Origin: Rhabdophis nuchalis
Lineage: Eukaryota > Chordata > Lepidosauria > Squamata > Natricidae
Assembly (NCBI GenBank): GCA_039707465.1
Contig: CM077648.1
Coordinates: forward strand, 26,415,119-26,479,118
Reading direction: 5' to 3'
DNA: 64,000 nucleotides
The translations under genes were made by a program, and so were the position numbers. The notes below the pieces were generated by a model. It did no database searches. It was not told the DNA's origin and saw only the letters and a list, made by a program, of their open reading frames with translations. Of this stretch, positions 11,621 to 25,089 are shown one piece after another (the stretch's first letter is position 1; each line of letters opens with the position of its first letter).

Positions 11621-14600
11621 ATACTGTTTGAGAAATCCTCCCCCTTTTACATCTTGCTTAGGAAAAAAACATCCACGCATTTCTTTCTCAGGTATGGCAT
11701 GATTTTCTTTTAATTCTTCTATGTCCGTCCCCGTCCGTCCACCGTCCTGTTCTCCACCCCCACCCCCCCGAACTGGAAACCACTTCTGGACTTTGTGCTT
11801 GAGGTAGGAAAAGATGAAACTTTGATCTTGGGTTTTACCGATTAGATAGATGTATTATTACAAAAATGGCTAGTTTCTATTATTATGAAAAAGTAAAAAG
11901 TTTAGCGTAGGTCTTAATGCCTTATTCAAGTGCACCAAAGGAGTCGGAAGTCAATGCCTTTTTTTTCTCCCTCTTTCGCCCACTATTCATTTCCCCTTTT
12001 CCTTCCCTAATTTCCCTAATATTTGCTTTTATATTCTCTTTGTATGTTATACTATAATCTAATAAAACTTTAAAAATTATTTTATGTTAATTAGTTTTTC
12101 TTTCTTTCTTTCATCTCTGGGCCTACACAAAACACATATGTACAATCTTCCACACAAACAAGTTGAGAGAAAAGTTTAAGCTTCCCCATCCAGAATCTCA
12201 ATCACAATCAGAACAACATACTCAAGCTTATTTAGAAGGAGCCGAAAAACTTCTGGCGTGCTGGTGGGGAGTTCTGGGAGTTTTGTGGAGGGCATCCGAA
12301 TGGGTGCCTGTGTCTTTGCCCTAACCTTTGCTTGACATGTCTAAGAGCTAGGCTAAATTTGTTCTGTTCCTTTCCCCACACAAACTAATCATGGATCATC
12401 TCTTTAGAGACAGTCAGCAACTTCCACTTCCTTAGGCTTTCCTTTTCACACAGCGCCTTCTTTCATCTTCAATGCGCTGACACATGCTCCGGATTGACAC
12501 ATCAGAAACAACATCTGCACCAACCCTTCTGAGCTAAGTGCCTGACAATGGATAGGTTTTCAAGATCTTGAGAATATGCATGCATGTGGTTTCTCCCCTG
12601 AATCTCAAAAGAGATTTCCAGATCCTTATTAAGTCATGTGCACGCCACAAATGTAAGTATGAACATCGCTTGGCCTGTGAATACCAAGACTTGTTTCCCC
12701 TTCAGCTTATCATTTGCCAAGAATAGGAGTGAAAATATGCACCTTTGGGGTCAGTAAACTCTAACAGCTTCATTAAGAAAACTCTCTGCTTTCTTTCTGT
12801 TTGGAGACTGAAGCGTTCTGCTTAAAATAAATAAGTACCCTGAGATCCAGGCCTAACAGCAGACACATCCATGTACCATGGACTTTTGTTATCATGTATA
12901 ACTTTTTTTCACCCTAAATTCACAGCAGAACAGCTGAATTGCACTCATTTCTAATTCTGGCATCAGTAGCACAAAAAAAGATGTGTTTTGGGTTAAAGAA
13001 ATGTCATCTAATCTACCAAGTTTAAAAGCTCAAATATGCCTTTGTAGAGCTTTTCAACAAAAAAAGGGTGTCTAGCTTTTAAAGCATAAAATCTATCTTG
13101 CTCAGATTGTCAGTCCCAGTAAAATCCATTATTTATTACATACTTGCTATAACAAGTTACAACTCAGTTTGAATTACAGAAAATTCAGTGTTGAAACCCT
13201 ATGCCTATTAAGGTTTTCAAGAAAGGATATTAAAAAGGATTTCACACTTACATTAATCACTCTACACCCTCTATAAAAGTGATGTGGGACATAAAATGAA
13301 TCACGAGGTGGAAGTGGTTGCAATTACACTATTGGCCAAGGGTATATTTAGAGGAGAGAGAACTGAAGTTCTCCAAAGTATGAGAGGACAAGTGAACTGT
13401 AGATTGTCAGCCTGCTAGAAGTATATTTGGAACAGGAGTTAGAAATATGTTCTGAACATGCGAACCCTGACACCAAATGCGTTCATTAACACAGACACAC
13501 AAGCAAAGATCCGCAAGAGAATATCTTCATTGTAGGGACTAAGAGAAGAAGTCTAGGAGATAAAAAGTGAAGCATCAACACTTTACTTAACAAGAAGCAA
13601 TTGTTCCTAATGATGCCTGCATTGATAAAGGAGGGTATGTATGCACTGGCTGGACTGGCCTAGAAATGATACAACGCCAACACAAGGTCTTCTATTGTAT
13701 GCAAAAGAAATGAAAGAATGAAGGGGAGGAACAATTTCTGGTGTCTGGATTCACGATCATCACAGAAGGTGCTATGGCACAATTTTGATGATTTCCCCCC
13801 CTCTCTTTTAAAAACTTAAGATGTGTTCCTTGCAGTCTGATAAAGAAAAGGGGAGAGACTCTCTAATCGCATGATGATTCAGTGCCCTGGCATGCAGTAA
13901 TCCCTTCTATAGCTTCTGTTTCTCTTTAGCTAGATGGAAGGAAAACAGCTTAGAAAGGATACAGAGATGCTATTGTTGGGTTTACTTTCTGGACAACTTT
14001 GAAAAGCAAACTCTTAAAACATTAGCAAAGACAGACATTCAGGCATACATTGCACGATCCATGCATGTTAACTGTTTTTGTTTCTATACTTTCCTGAAAA
14101 ATCACTGTGGAATTCATGACACAAGATTAGGCTGCGACTGAAGCATCACCTTCACCAGTAATTATTTCCACGACCCTCTGAATAGATTTGTGGCAGAATA
14201 CAAAGACCCTACTATGTTGAGCACCAGAATGAAATTTGATTAAATGAAAATATTGACAATAACTCAGAAATAGAGAAACGGGGTGTTTACTAAGCACTTA
14301 GCAAACGACAGAAAAATACATGATCTGCAGGAACAAGCTATATTCACATTAGAAAACAAGGCTATAAATGTTACTATCCAAGTGAAATGTCAATGTAGCA
14401 AGGTTAGAAATGTAATTGAAAGTCCATTCAAGAGACAATAAAAAAAAATCTAAGAAGAAAACAAACAAAAAGAAAACCACAGAAGGCATTCTCTCCAGCA
14501 GCAACAACCAGATAAGCAGAGTTTAACACCAGACAAACAATCAAGCAGAACTACAGTACCCACATTCCTGACAGCACTAACTGGGCAAGCTATTATATAT

Positions 14601-14639
14601 AAAGGAACAAATTCTATACTCAATAGCACAGAAGATGTT

Positions 14640-16005
14640 TGTTTGTTTATGTATTTATTTATTGAATTTATATCACTGCCTATTCACACATGGCAACTCA
14701 AGACAGCTTACAGAACATAAAACCTCATTTAAAACAATAAAGCTAATAAAAAGAATAAAATGCATTAATATAATATAATAACATAAAATCACACACACCT
14801 CACCTCCTGCCCCAGTGACAGCAGATCACATGAGCCATTTAATGGGCTCCCTCCCACTCTGGGTTCCTCAGGCCCGCTGGCGAATCAGGTCTTCAGCATC
14901 TTCCGAAAGAGTGTTAGAGTGCGGGCCATTCTAATCTCTGGGGAAATGATGTTCCAGAGAGAAGAAGCCATCACAGAGAACGCCCTTCTTCTGCGTCTCA
15001 CCAGGTGTATCTCCCTAGGGGATGGGACCCGTAACATTCCCTGCCACCCAACTCTGATGGGTTGGGTAGATGCAGTGGTGGGTTTGAAAATTTTTTAGAA
15101 CCTCTTCTGTAGGTGTGGCCTGCTTTGTCAGAGTGGCTTGCTGGCCAAGTGACCAGGTGAGAGTGGCTTGCCAGCCATGTGACTGGGTAGGAGTGGCTTG
15201 GCAGTCATGTAACTGGGTGGACATGGCCAACTTCTAAAGTGTGGTGAAACTCACTTAACAATGCTCTTGCTTAGCAACGAAAATATTGGCATTTGAAGCA
15301 CGCAAGTCTTAAAGCTGTCAAGTTACAAGACCCTTGCACGCCTAACCCTTTAGAAAAAAAACCCCAGGGGTATTCAAACTTGACAGCTTTAAGACTTATG
15401 GACTTCAACTCCCAGAATTTCTCCTCTCGCTCTTCATCTTGATGATGTGTGGACGGGCGGGGGGAGGGAGCTGGAACCGGTTCTAAACGGCACTGTAGAT
15501 TTGTGGAACCTCTTCTATAGAAGAGGTTAGAACTGGCAAGAACCCACTCCTGGGTAGATGTGACTGGCAAGAGACAGTTCCTCAGATAACCTGGTCCCAA
15601 GCCATGAAGGCCTTTAAAGGTTACAACTAGCTCCTTGAATGGCACCCAAAAGCAAATCAGCAGCCAATACAGCTCCCACTGTGGAGATGATACATGTGCA
15701 CTCCTGGGTCTGCACAAAATCATGTGGGCTGCTGCATTTTGCACCAACTGGAATTTCCGGATACTCTTCAAGCACAGCCCCATGTAGAGTGTGTTGCAAT
15801 AGTCAAGACGGGAAGTGACTAGGGCATAAGTGACTAGGAGTAAGGATTGTTGGTCCAGGAAAGAGCGTAACTGACACACAACCCACAGTTGCGCAAAGGA
15901 CCTCCTGGCCACAACCACTACCTGCTCTTTGAGCAGGAATTGTGAATCCAGGAGAACCCCCAGATTATGCACAGGGTCTGTTTGGGGTCGTGATACCTAG
16001 TGTAA
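14640..16005 (-). mobile_element. Old L2-clade LINE split by a hAT element
   Basis: Pieces at 14,640-15,064 and 15,561-16,005. The right piece reads [31 protein letters not shown] and [14 protein letters not shown] on the minus strand with decayed sites. The left piece is the 3' UTR ending in TTTA repeats. The hAT insertion lies between them. Confidence 0.8.
15073..15552. mobile_element. Non-autonomous hAT element, 480 bp
   Basis: Starts CAGTGGTGGGTTTG and ends GAACCCACTCCTG, with the exact 8-bp duplication GGTAGATG on both sides (15065-15072, 15553-15560). It interrupts the L2 copy around it. Confidence 0.9.
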
Positions 16006-16510
16006 CCTAGCTGGTAATGAAAATCTGCATTTCAAATCAGCCCACTCAGCCAGCACCAAAGACTCCACAGAAATGCAATCAACAGAGAATATAAAGATGT
16101 TACGTATGATGTTGAATATCAATAGCGCCTTGATTTTGAGGCTAAGCTTTGATAACTTATTTTACTTAGATGTATTTTTTTTTTAAATGAAAAGATTTAA
16201 CTGAGCTTGTAGAATGGCTTAATAATAAATGATTTTCCCAAAGTATTTGAAACCTTTGAAATATTATATCAATAACCCTTATAGCAGATATAAATGTTAC
16301 TTTTGTAAATCAGAATAAATTCCAAAAGCAGAAGTGCACTATCTTGGTTTCCATTTGAAGGAAACATTCTGGAAACTATATTGTGCAAGCCGTCTTAAGA
16401 CAAAGGCATTGTGGGTGTGATACCATGTGTTGTTTTTTTAATTCACAAATTTACTAATAGAACACCAGAAACCTGCTGTTTCACAATTAGCAGATAGTGA
16501 TACTATATTC

Positions 16511-16868
16511 CAGGGGTGTCAAACTCAAGGCCTGGGGGCTGAATCTGGCCCATGGCATGCTTAGATCTGGCCCGCGAGGAGGCCCTGGAAACAGAGAAGG
16601 ACTGGCCCGCGGTGTCTCTGCCAGAGAAAACGGAGCTCAGAAGGGCTTCATGTGTATCTCCTGCACTCCGTTTTTGCTGACAGAGTGTTGCAGGAGGCTG
16701 CCTTAGCTGAAAACGGAGCGCGGGAGCCCGTTTTTGCTTGCAAAGCACCCGGGTCACTACCAGTGCCTCTGACACGAGTAATGTCAAGCTGGCCACACCC
16801 ACCCTGGCCCCCAGAGGTCAAACCCAACCCTGATGCGGCTCTCACTGAAACTGAGTTTGATACCCCTG
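16511..16868. mobile_element. Non-autonomous hAT element, 358 bp
   Basis: Ends CAGGGGTGTCAAACTC and GAGTTTGATACCCCTG, flanked by the exact duplication CTATATTC (16503-16510, 16869-16876). Confidence 0.92.
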
Positions 16869-17524
16869 CTATATTCAATATGTCTCTAGTGTGCATCTAA
16901 TTCTCTGCCACCTTTTTTGTGTATAGATTTTCCATACATACAGAGATCTCACTATCAAGATACCTAATCTTTTTTGTGTGTTGCCTTTATTTGCTGTAAG
17001 GCATTCTCTGGTTTTCCTGGAGAATTATATATGTTACCATTCCTTTGCTGACCATTGCTTTAAGACAAAATCATGGTAATAGTTTTATCCTGTAGGGTAT
17101 GTGTTGGAATAAGACTGGATATATTTCTTTTAGTTCCCATTAAAATTTAACAAAGCAAGATTATTATTTGCTTACTATATTTCCAATTGTAGTCAGTAAG
17201 TGAGGGCTACCTGTATTACGTCTTGTCCCAAGTTATGCCAAGTATTTATGGACAAAAGTGGAATGGCTGGATGCAACCATAGATGCTGATAAAGCAGAGT
17301 TTGTGACTGTGTGAAGCACTACAGTATACCAGCGTTTGAGTGAATGGGCATGACATGCACTTCCATATATTCTTGTGTCTCGCAGGACAGAAGGATCAGA
17401 ATAACAGTGAAAAGTGATGTTAAAAAAAACCAGTGTGTTAATCCCAAATATTTCTTAGAATGCTTGAAGATGATAGCAGTCAAATCACATTTATGTATTA
17501 TTTGCATTAAATGTATATGCAAAT

Positions 17525-17700
17525 CAGTGGTGGGTTTCAAATTTTTTAGAACCTACTCTGTAGGTGTGGCCTATTTTGTGGGCGTGGCTTGGCAGTCGTG
17601 TGACAGGGTGGGAGTGGCCACCTTTTAAAATGTGGTGAAACTCATTTAACAACACTCTTGCTTAGCAACCAAAATTTTGGACTCAATTGTGATGATAAAT

Positions 17701-17778
<78 letters not shown>

Positions 17779-17962
17779 TTTCCTTTCCTTTCTTCCTTTC
17801 CTTTCTTCCTTTCTTTTCTTTCCTTTCCTTCCCGTTGGGTCACTGGCAGCGGCGGGCCAGATTTACTTCCAGGTACGCCGGTGGAACCATCTCTCACCGG
17901 TTCTCTAAATTTCACCAACCGGCTCTCGCGAGTAGGTGCGAGCCTGCAGAAACCTACCACTG
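17525..17962. mobile_element. Non-autonomous hAT element, 438 bp, with (TTTC)n inside
   Basis: Ends CAGTGGTGGGTTTC and GAAACCTACCACTG, flanked by the exact duplication ATGCAAAT (17517-17524, 17963-17970). A TTTC/TTCC microsatellite fills about 17,699-17,832. Confidence 0.92.
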
Positions 17963-18365
17963 ATGCAAATAATACATAGGAAAATGCACATGTCCCGGGT
18001 TGATGTTGAGACCCAATCTGGGTCGGTCAAATACTACACATAGCCCAAAGCAGACATTCTGGTGCAAGAGAAGTTCCCTGAGGATGGGCTCCAACATGAG
18101 TCTGAAAGTTCAGAAGGCTAAACCTCTGGTCCCAGGGACTAACCAAGATGGATCCTGATAAATTTATATAGCCATCCAATTCATTCACAGTGACTGACTG
18201 CAGATGTTTTACAGATGTGCAACTGCCAAATACAAAATCCAATAGACCTACACCTGCCTGGCAACAACAATCAAACAAACCACCTTGTCGGCTCCATATC
18301 ACCCAGGTCTACTGCAAAACCATGTCCTAAGGGCCTTTTCAAAGAATATAAAGTAGGGGCCAATG

Positions 18366-18645
18366 CAGTGGTAGGTTCCTACCGGTTCAGACCGGTTTGG
18401 CCAAAATGGTAGTAGCTTGGCAGCTTGGGTCAACCAGCAATGACCCAGGCCTGTCATGTCCCTGAACTAGTTCTCCTGCAGTGCCATAGGTGCCACCATC
18501 TTGTTTTTTGCTTCTGCACATGCGCAGATCAATTTTAGTTGTATTGTGCATGCACGCGCAACACGCATCAAGTGCATGAAGCGTGCATGCATGTGGCACG
18601 TCCCTGAGCAAGCTGGCCAGTAGTCTCTGCTCAAACCCATCCCTG
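18366..18645. mobile_element. Non-autonomous hAT element, 280 bp
   Basis: Starts CAGTGGTAGGTTCC and ends AACCCATCCCTG, flanked by the exact duplication GGCCAATG (18358-18365, 18646-18653). Confidence 0.9.
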
Positions 18646-19024
18646 GGCCAATGGTATCTCAATGGGGATGATGTTCCACAGGGAGGGAGTCATTTTGGAG
18701 AAGGCTCTTCTTTCTGGACTTCCTTAATAGAGAGGATTCATAACAAACTTTGCCTTCCTGTTCTGGTGGGTCAGGTCATGTGCACATAATTGAGAAAAAA
18801 TGGTCCTTCAAATAATCTGGGGCCAAGCCATGTAAATTTTAAAGATGACAACAGAACTTTGAATTGATCCATAAGCAAATTGGCAACCAATGGAGCTCTT
18901 GCAAGAGAAGTAATGTGTGCTAATCTAGACTTGCACAAAACCACGTGGGCCCTTGCATTTTGAACCAATTGATGGTTTGAGATACTTTTCAAGAGCAGTT
19001 CCTTGTATAATGCAGGGCGAAAGA

Positions 19025-19321
19025 CAGTGGTGGGTTCTGGGAGGTACAACCCAGTACAGGCGTACCAGTGGTGGCTAGGAACAGCAGCCACCAAACTGGA
19101 ATGGTGTTTGGGACACCCGCTCGCCCGCGTTCCTTACCTGTATTTAAGCCAACTGCACCATTTGTGCACAAGGGTGCAGAGTATGGCACCTGCATGACTT
19201 CCGAGCAGCTGGAACGTCGCAGGGTGATGGGTGTGAATGCGTGCGCAGCACATGTGCCTGAGGTGGACGTCCGGCCCCATCATAACATACCAGTTGTAAT
19301 GAGATCCGGAAGGCACCACTG
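19025..19321. mobile_element. hAT-like element, 297 bp
   Basis: Starts CAGTGGTGGGTTCTGG and ends GGCACCACTG, the same family ends as its neighbours. The flanking 8-mers match only in part, so the insertion is older or the boundary has decayed. Confidence 0.65.
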
Positions 19322-19530
19322 GCAAGGTGTAAGTAGGGTGTTGGTGACTATGAGAAGAGCTTGTTGGTCCAGGAAACAGCATAATCCATGCACAAGTTGT
19401 GCAAAGGCCCTCCTGACCATGACTGCCACCTGCTCCTCAAGCAGGAGTTACGAGTCCAGAAGAACCCCCAGATTATGCACCTGGTCTGTCTGGATTGGTG
19501 TGCTCTGCACAAGTGGTCCAATTTGTTAGA

Positions 19531-20684
19531 TTTCATTTGTGTCATGTACTGTAATTTGCCACTTATTTTTAAAAGATGATTTGGTTGCTAACCCCTTCTT
19601 TGCAACTCTGATGGGAACATCTGTTCCATTTTATGTATGTAGTTACAGCAGCATCTTTTTTTACTCAAAAAAAGGGCTTCTTCTACCATATGATTGCTAC
19701 TTGAAAATGCATGCTAAATATTCTTCTATAATTTCCAATCACAAATCATAATAAAGCATTCGGTTTGCTAACAATTCTTACTCATTCTCTTTCTTGCTCT
19801 GTCAGCCTGTTGATTTCTTTTCAAGTTGGGGGTGGGAATACAAAAGTAGTGATTCCTTCTACATGACATAGTAAATAGTTCACTTAGGCAGTAGCACATT
19901 TTCTATAAAATACAGCAATTGCAGCACTAATGGTACACGGGTTTCATTGTGTTTCCATTAAAAGGCTCATTTTGTACATCTTTTGTAATGCACCATTAAT
20001 GTCTTCAGCTAGGGAACAAAGTTTATTCTGGAAGTGGCTTTTAGTGAGGAAAACCATAAATTTAGAATTCGTTTTTTAAAAAAAATATAAATGCAAGTAA
20101 TTGTTTACGTTTTAATTGATTTTTGAATGTTTTTGTTTTGTACAGAACAAACAAATGAAGTTAAAAGCAAGTTTACTAAATAACAATATTTACTGTATAC
20201 ATCAGGCATTCAGGCCTTACATTATCTTTAACAACCTTTTAAAAAATGTTGTATGAAAGGCAGTACAATACCTCCCTATTAAATGTGTACTCATTGTTGA
20301 CTTATTCAAGTCAATACCACTGCACAGCAAATAGATTTCTACACTGTACTAAAATTGTATTATTTTATCATAGTTCGTTGAATAAGCTATTGACTGAATT
20401 TTACAATGCTCAATGTAATAAAGGATGGTTTACAACCCATCGTGTTTTGAGTTGCCTCAAGATCCTAACAGCAACATTTGTAGAAAACCACAATGATGTA
20501 AAAATGATGTGTAGAATGATATCATCCCTCCAATGCTACAATTATGTGCTTCCCTCACAACTTAGGATCACAACATTGCATCATACCATGGTTATTTCAT
20601 CACGCACATATTTTCAGTTGTCTCCCTTGTGGAAAGCTATAGGTACAGAATTTTTTATTGCAGTCAATGACCAGTCTATAAAAC
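19531..20684. other. Intergenic, nothing recognised
   Basis: A 168-codon open frame over 20246-20752 ends inside a hAT element and has no recognisable domain. I treat it as chance. Confidence 0.6.
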
Positions 20685-20692
20685 GCTTGGAT

Positions 20693-20954
20693 CAGTGGTG
20701 GGTTTCAACATTTTGTAGGTGTGGGTGTGGCCTGCTTTGCGGTGTGCTGTAGGTGTGGCCTGTAGGTGTGGCCTGCTTTGTGGGACAGCTTTAAGATTTG
20801 TGGACTTCAACTCCCAGAATTCTTTCTCTTGCTCTTCATCTTGATGATGTGCGGACAGGCAGGGGGAGGGAGCTGCAACCGGTTCTAAACGGCACTGTAG
20901 ATTTGTGGAACCTCTTCTATAGAAAAGGTTAGAACTGGCAGGAACCCACTCCTG
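20693..20954. mobile_element. Non-autonomous hAT element, 262 bp
   Basis: Starts CAGTGGTGGGTTTC and ends GAACCCACTCCTG, flanked by the exact duplication GCTTGGAT (20685-20692, 20955-20962). It closely resembles the copy at 15,073-15,552 with an internal deletion. Confidence 0.92.
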
Positions 20955-20990
20955 GCTTGGATACATGCAACAAATTTTGATTAGTTAGGT

Positions 20991-21334
20991 CAGGGGTCGG
21001 CAACCTTAAACACTCAAAGAACCACAAAGGTCCTAACTGGAAGCCCCCTGTTCAATTCTGGAGCTGACCAGAAGTCCAGTTTCCCACCATAGAGTCTCCT
21101 GCTAGCATGGTGTCCTTTTTCCGCTACCTGTCCTAACCTAAAACCCTATCAATTGTGGAGCTGACCGGAAACCAGCCCCTTGCCATAGAGTGTCCTCCTG
21201 GCATGCCCTGCTTCCACCCTCCCCCAAAAATGGAAGCTCCTCTCAAAATTGTGGTGCTGACTGGCGACAGGGAGTCACAGCAGAGGGATGAAAGAGCCAC
21301 ATGCAGCTCCAGAATCGCAGATTGCTGGCCCCTG
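20991..21334. mobile_element. Non-autonomous hAT element, 344 bp
   Basis: Starts CAGGGGTCGGCAACC and ends GCTGGCCCCTG. The flanking 8-mers AGTTAGGT and GGCTAGGT agree at six positions. Confidence 0.75.
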
Positions 21335-21342
21335 GGCTAGGT

Positions 21343-22001
21343 GAACAGATTTAACAGATAGCTGCACATCTTATATAAGTGACAGAATTTGGCCACCTTA
21401 AAAGAAATGAGTCATTTGAATCTGACAATAAGATTTAAATGGAAGTGATCAGAGTGATTGGGACATTTAATTAAATATGGAATTAACAGCTCACAGTAAG
21501 TGTTATCACAAAATGTGTACAGTAAAACAAATTTGATGGTTTCTATGAATTCTCCATGCAATGGGCAGAATCTGGATTTGAGCAGAATCTCTTTGTATTT
21601 CCTGTCTAAAATCCCACGCATAGAAATACATTAAACCATGCCAGGCTTAGGACTACAAGTGTACAAGGGATGGGCGGGCTCCCTAAAATACATCTTTGGG
21701 GAGGGACAGCAAATATGTATTCAAGTGTTTTGTGAACTGGTCATTGATCACAATAAAGATTCTGTTCTGTTGGGTTCTTAATACTAGAGGCACAGGAAAT
21801 GTTTAAATCTGCAACAACACCATGATTCAAAACATATGACTTACGTATTTGTGTTAGGCATTGGGATGTAAATCTGAAAGGATGGGACTTGTGTTCTGAT
21901 GTTGCAAACACATTTCATCATTTCCTTCATCACTGTAGTTTGTACTCAATGTCTGGGCTTGTGAACTATCCTCTGGTTCACAATTTATTCCTAAATATTG
22001 G
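21343..22001. other. Intergenic, nothing recognised
   Basis: AT-rich, without coding signals or an identifiable repeat, up to the GATA array. Confidence 0.5.
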
Positions 22002-22448
<447 letters not shown>

Positions 22449-24205
22449 AGAAGGTAAAAAACATCATTATCTGATCTTTGTCTCAAAAATTGAGGAGATG
22501 GAAGGGAAGGGAAGGGAAGGGAAGGAAAGGAAAGGATTTAATGAATTAGCGAGACCCTTCCATGTCTGAAATCTATGTGTATGCTGAACTACATATTTAT
22601 TACTAATTCTTGATGATGAACTTGTACCATGTGAACAGTAGAATGCAGAAATTGCAGTGTTTCTTTCATTACTATAGAATAGATTTCTGTCATTAAGGAT
22701 TTTAGTTCTCATCTGATTTGTGCTATAAATGAGTTCCAAATGTGCTAGCCCACTGACATCTGTGCAATTATTTGTCCACCAGATGAATTGGCTGAAGAAA
22801 AAGAAGACAAACACAAGAAAGTCCTTCAATATTTTTAGCACATCTGCTGATTTTACTAGGCTAATAATACTGTATAGCACATAGCATTATTTAGCACAAA
22901 AGATCATTACCTACCTGCCTTCTGGAAGGTCACCAATTTAGGGTTTTACAAGCGTGCCTGTTTTTTTGCTGAAACAGAAAACGTGACATACAATAATTCC
23001 TTAGGATCACTTAACATTGCAAACATACATGACAGAGCTTGGGTAATTCTGACTCCTGGATACATTTTCATAAAACTAAAAAGGAATATTATATGAAGCA
23101 TGGGCAGATATTTATATCTCAAATTTACCTTGTAAAAGTCTGTGAAAAAGACTTCTGAGACGTGTCTTGGAAGCTGCAAACGTACAGTATGCTTGAGTAA
23201 ATGTGTTTAAGTGGGACGTGGTGGCTCAGTGGCTAAGATTAGGTCAATTAGGAAGGTTGTCAGTTTGGGGGTTCGAATCCCAAGCACCGTGTAAAAGAAT
23301 AAGCTCCCATTACTTGTCCCAACTTCTGCAACTTAGCAGTTCGAAAGCATGTAAAAATGCAAGTAGAAAAATAGGAACCACTTTGGTGGGAACCTAACAG
23401 AGTTCTGTGCGCCTTCAGCGTTTAGTCATGCTGGCCACATGATCATGGAGACGTCTTCGGACAATGCTGGCTCTTCAGCTTTGAAACGGAGATGAGCACT
23501 GCCTCCTAGAGTCGGGAACAACTAGGACATATGTGCGAGGGGAACCTTTACCTTTAAATGTGCTTAAAATCCTTTTCCAGTAGCACAGTCCTATTTCAAA
23601 GCTGGTTTGCTCTGTGGATTTAGGACCATTGTTTTGCTTTGGTAAGGAAAAAAAAAGTTGCTGTAACATATTCTATTTCTGCATGTGTAGCATTCTCAGC
23701 ACAGTGTCAATTTGCAATATTAGTATATGCCCGCAGGATACTATTGGCAGAAGGGGAAAGAGAAAAAAGCTGAGGTCATATTAGTATAGGACAGAGTTGT
23801 GTTTAATCATAAAAATAAAAATAAGTGAGAAGCTGATATAATTCACAGCCCCAGTTTCAATTGCAGTTTTTATTTTCAAGAATGCCCTTGGCATTCATCT
23901 GGACCTCTTCCATTTACTTACAAAGTAAAATTGTCATTGTTGTAAGATTAGAAGTTGCATTGTGTCCACAAGCACGGCAATAGGAACACTCCTAAGGGAA
24001 AGAACTTCGAGGAAGCAATAGTATTAATTTGTATTTTGATTAATAGGTTGCTTATGATAATACGATACCACCACTTTGGAAACTATTTTTTATGAAGACT
24101 CATGAAACGCTGTGAAAAGTATGTGTTCTGTCCTGGGCTTCCCAAGAGCATGAAGCAAACTCCTTGTCCTGACAAAAAAACCTTTTACTAATTTACTGTG
24201 AATTC
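22449..24205. other. Intergenic, Sauria SINE only
   Basis: Apart from the SINE at 23,213-23,556 and a short AAGGG run at about 22,500, nothing was recognised. Confidence 0.5.
23213..23556 (+). mobile_element. Sauria SINE, near full length
   Basis: tRNA-related head (GGGACGTGGTGGCTCAGTGG) with B box GGTTCGAATCC, a central block (GCAAGTAGAAAAATAGG) and a Bov-B-like 3' end (GGGGAACCTTTACCTTTA). Confidence 0.88.
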
Positions 24206-24213
24206 TGCTCATT

Positions 24214-24705
24214 CACATCCAGCAAAGTCTTTCAAGGGAGGATTTACAGTCACAGACCTTATTGGACTTGGAGAGCTGACAGCCCGATATCTGCAAAACC
24301 TGGAAGGATTCTTGGAAGGTCACAAACCAATTAAGTGAACTAATTGTCTCCTGCAAACTCCCCTCCCCTTTCACTCCTCTTTTATTTCCTGTGGGAGGGG
24401 CCATTCATCATCCACTTGTGGCTTTGCTCCCAAGTCGAACCCTGTTCTTTAGCTGTTCCCTTTGGCTGGCAACTCTGTGCATGCTCACCCTGGGAACAGG
24501 CTCCAGCTGTTCATCTGCCTCACTGATGTCTGACTCTAAAAGCAGCTGATAACTGGCATACAGCTCTGGCCCCCTGTCTGCCTCTGACACAGAGCCCTCA
24601 TCAGAGCCTTCTCCAGACTCCAGGAATTGCCCATGTTCTTCCCCAACCTCCTCACTGTCTGAATCTGCTGCCAGCTCCACTGACCACTGGTGGGCCACAA
24701 CAGTG
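24214..24705. mobile_element. 492-bp insertion with 8-bp target duplication
   Basis: TGCTCATT occurs exactly on both sides (24206-24213, 24706-24713). Outer bases are CAC and GTG. An 8-bp duplication suggests a hAT element, but the interior, with a Glu-rich frame on the minus strand at 24,408-24,698, looks LTR-like. Class undecided. Confidence 0.6.
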
Positions 24706-25089
24706 TGCTCATTAATCCAAAAGGTTTGATGGCCCCTTTAGCTCCTTAATGGTTCAGCATTTCTGCTTGAGAAGCCTGGTAAAAAGTCTACATATAGATT
24801 CTATGGGATACAGACTTGTTTTTAATGTATAGTATTTAAATTGAACTTTGCCATGTTCCCACCAAGTGTACCCACCCAACCTATTCTTGTTCTATGGTTT
24901 GCCAGGGATTTAACAGTTGTTTACTTCAGCTTCTCTAGCAGCTTCTCTTGCTAGAGATTTTTAAATATAACAGGCTCATTTTGGCCTCATTAATTTCCTT
25001 AAAATAATGTTACTTTTCTGATTGTCTAAGATTTTCCAAAAAACTGGTAATCTCTTGTGGTTTGCAAGGTTATCCAGAGGAACAGGAAA

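Larger units (their letters stand above)
9013..14639. other. Longest stretch with few recognisable repeats
   Basis: Only the ATCT microsatellite and an L2 3' end are identifiable. There are no splice-bounded exons or long frames. It could hold regulatory DNA, but I cannot show that. Confidence 0.5.
18290..19530 (-). mobile_element. Old L2-clade LINE carrying two hAT insertions
   Basis: L2 3' coding and UTR sequence in reverse (CTTGCACAAAACCACGTGGG; TTGTTGGTCCAGGAAACAGC), related to the copy at 15,561-16,005. hAT elements sit at 18,366-18,645 and 19,025-19,321. The left limit is approximate. Confidence 0.65.

Noticed and set aside
17646..17963. Lys/Glu-repeat and Phe/Leu/Ser-repeat frames
   Set aside because: These are translations of a TTTC microsatellite inside a hAT element.
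20246..20752. 168-codon open frame
   Set aside because: No recognisable domain, unusual composition, and it ends inside a hAT element; judged chance in AT-rich DNA.
23213..23300. tRNA gene, from A and B boxes
   Set aside because: The promoter boxes belong to the head of a Sauria SINE; no complete cloverleaf with a matching acceptor stem was seen.
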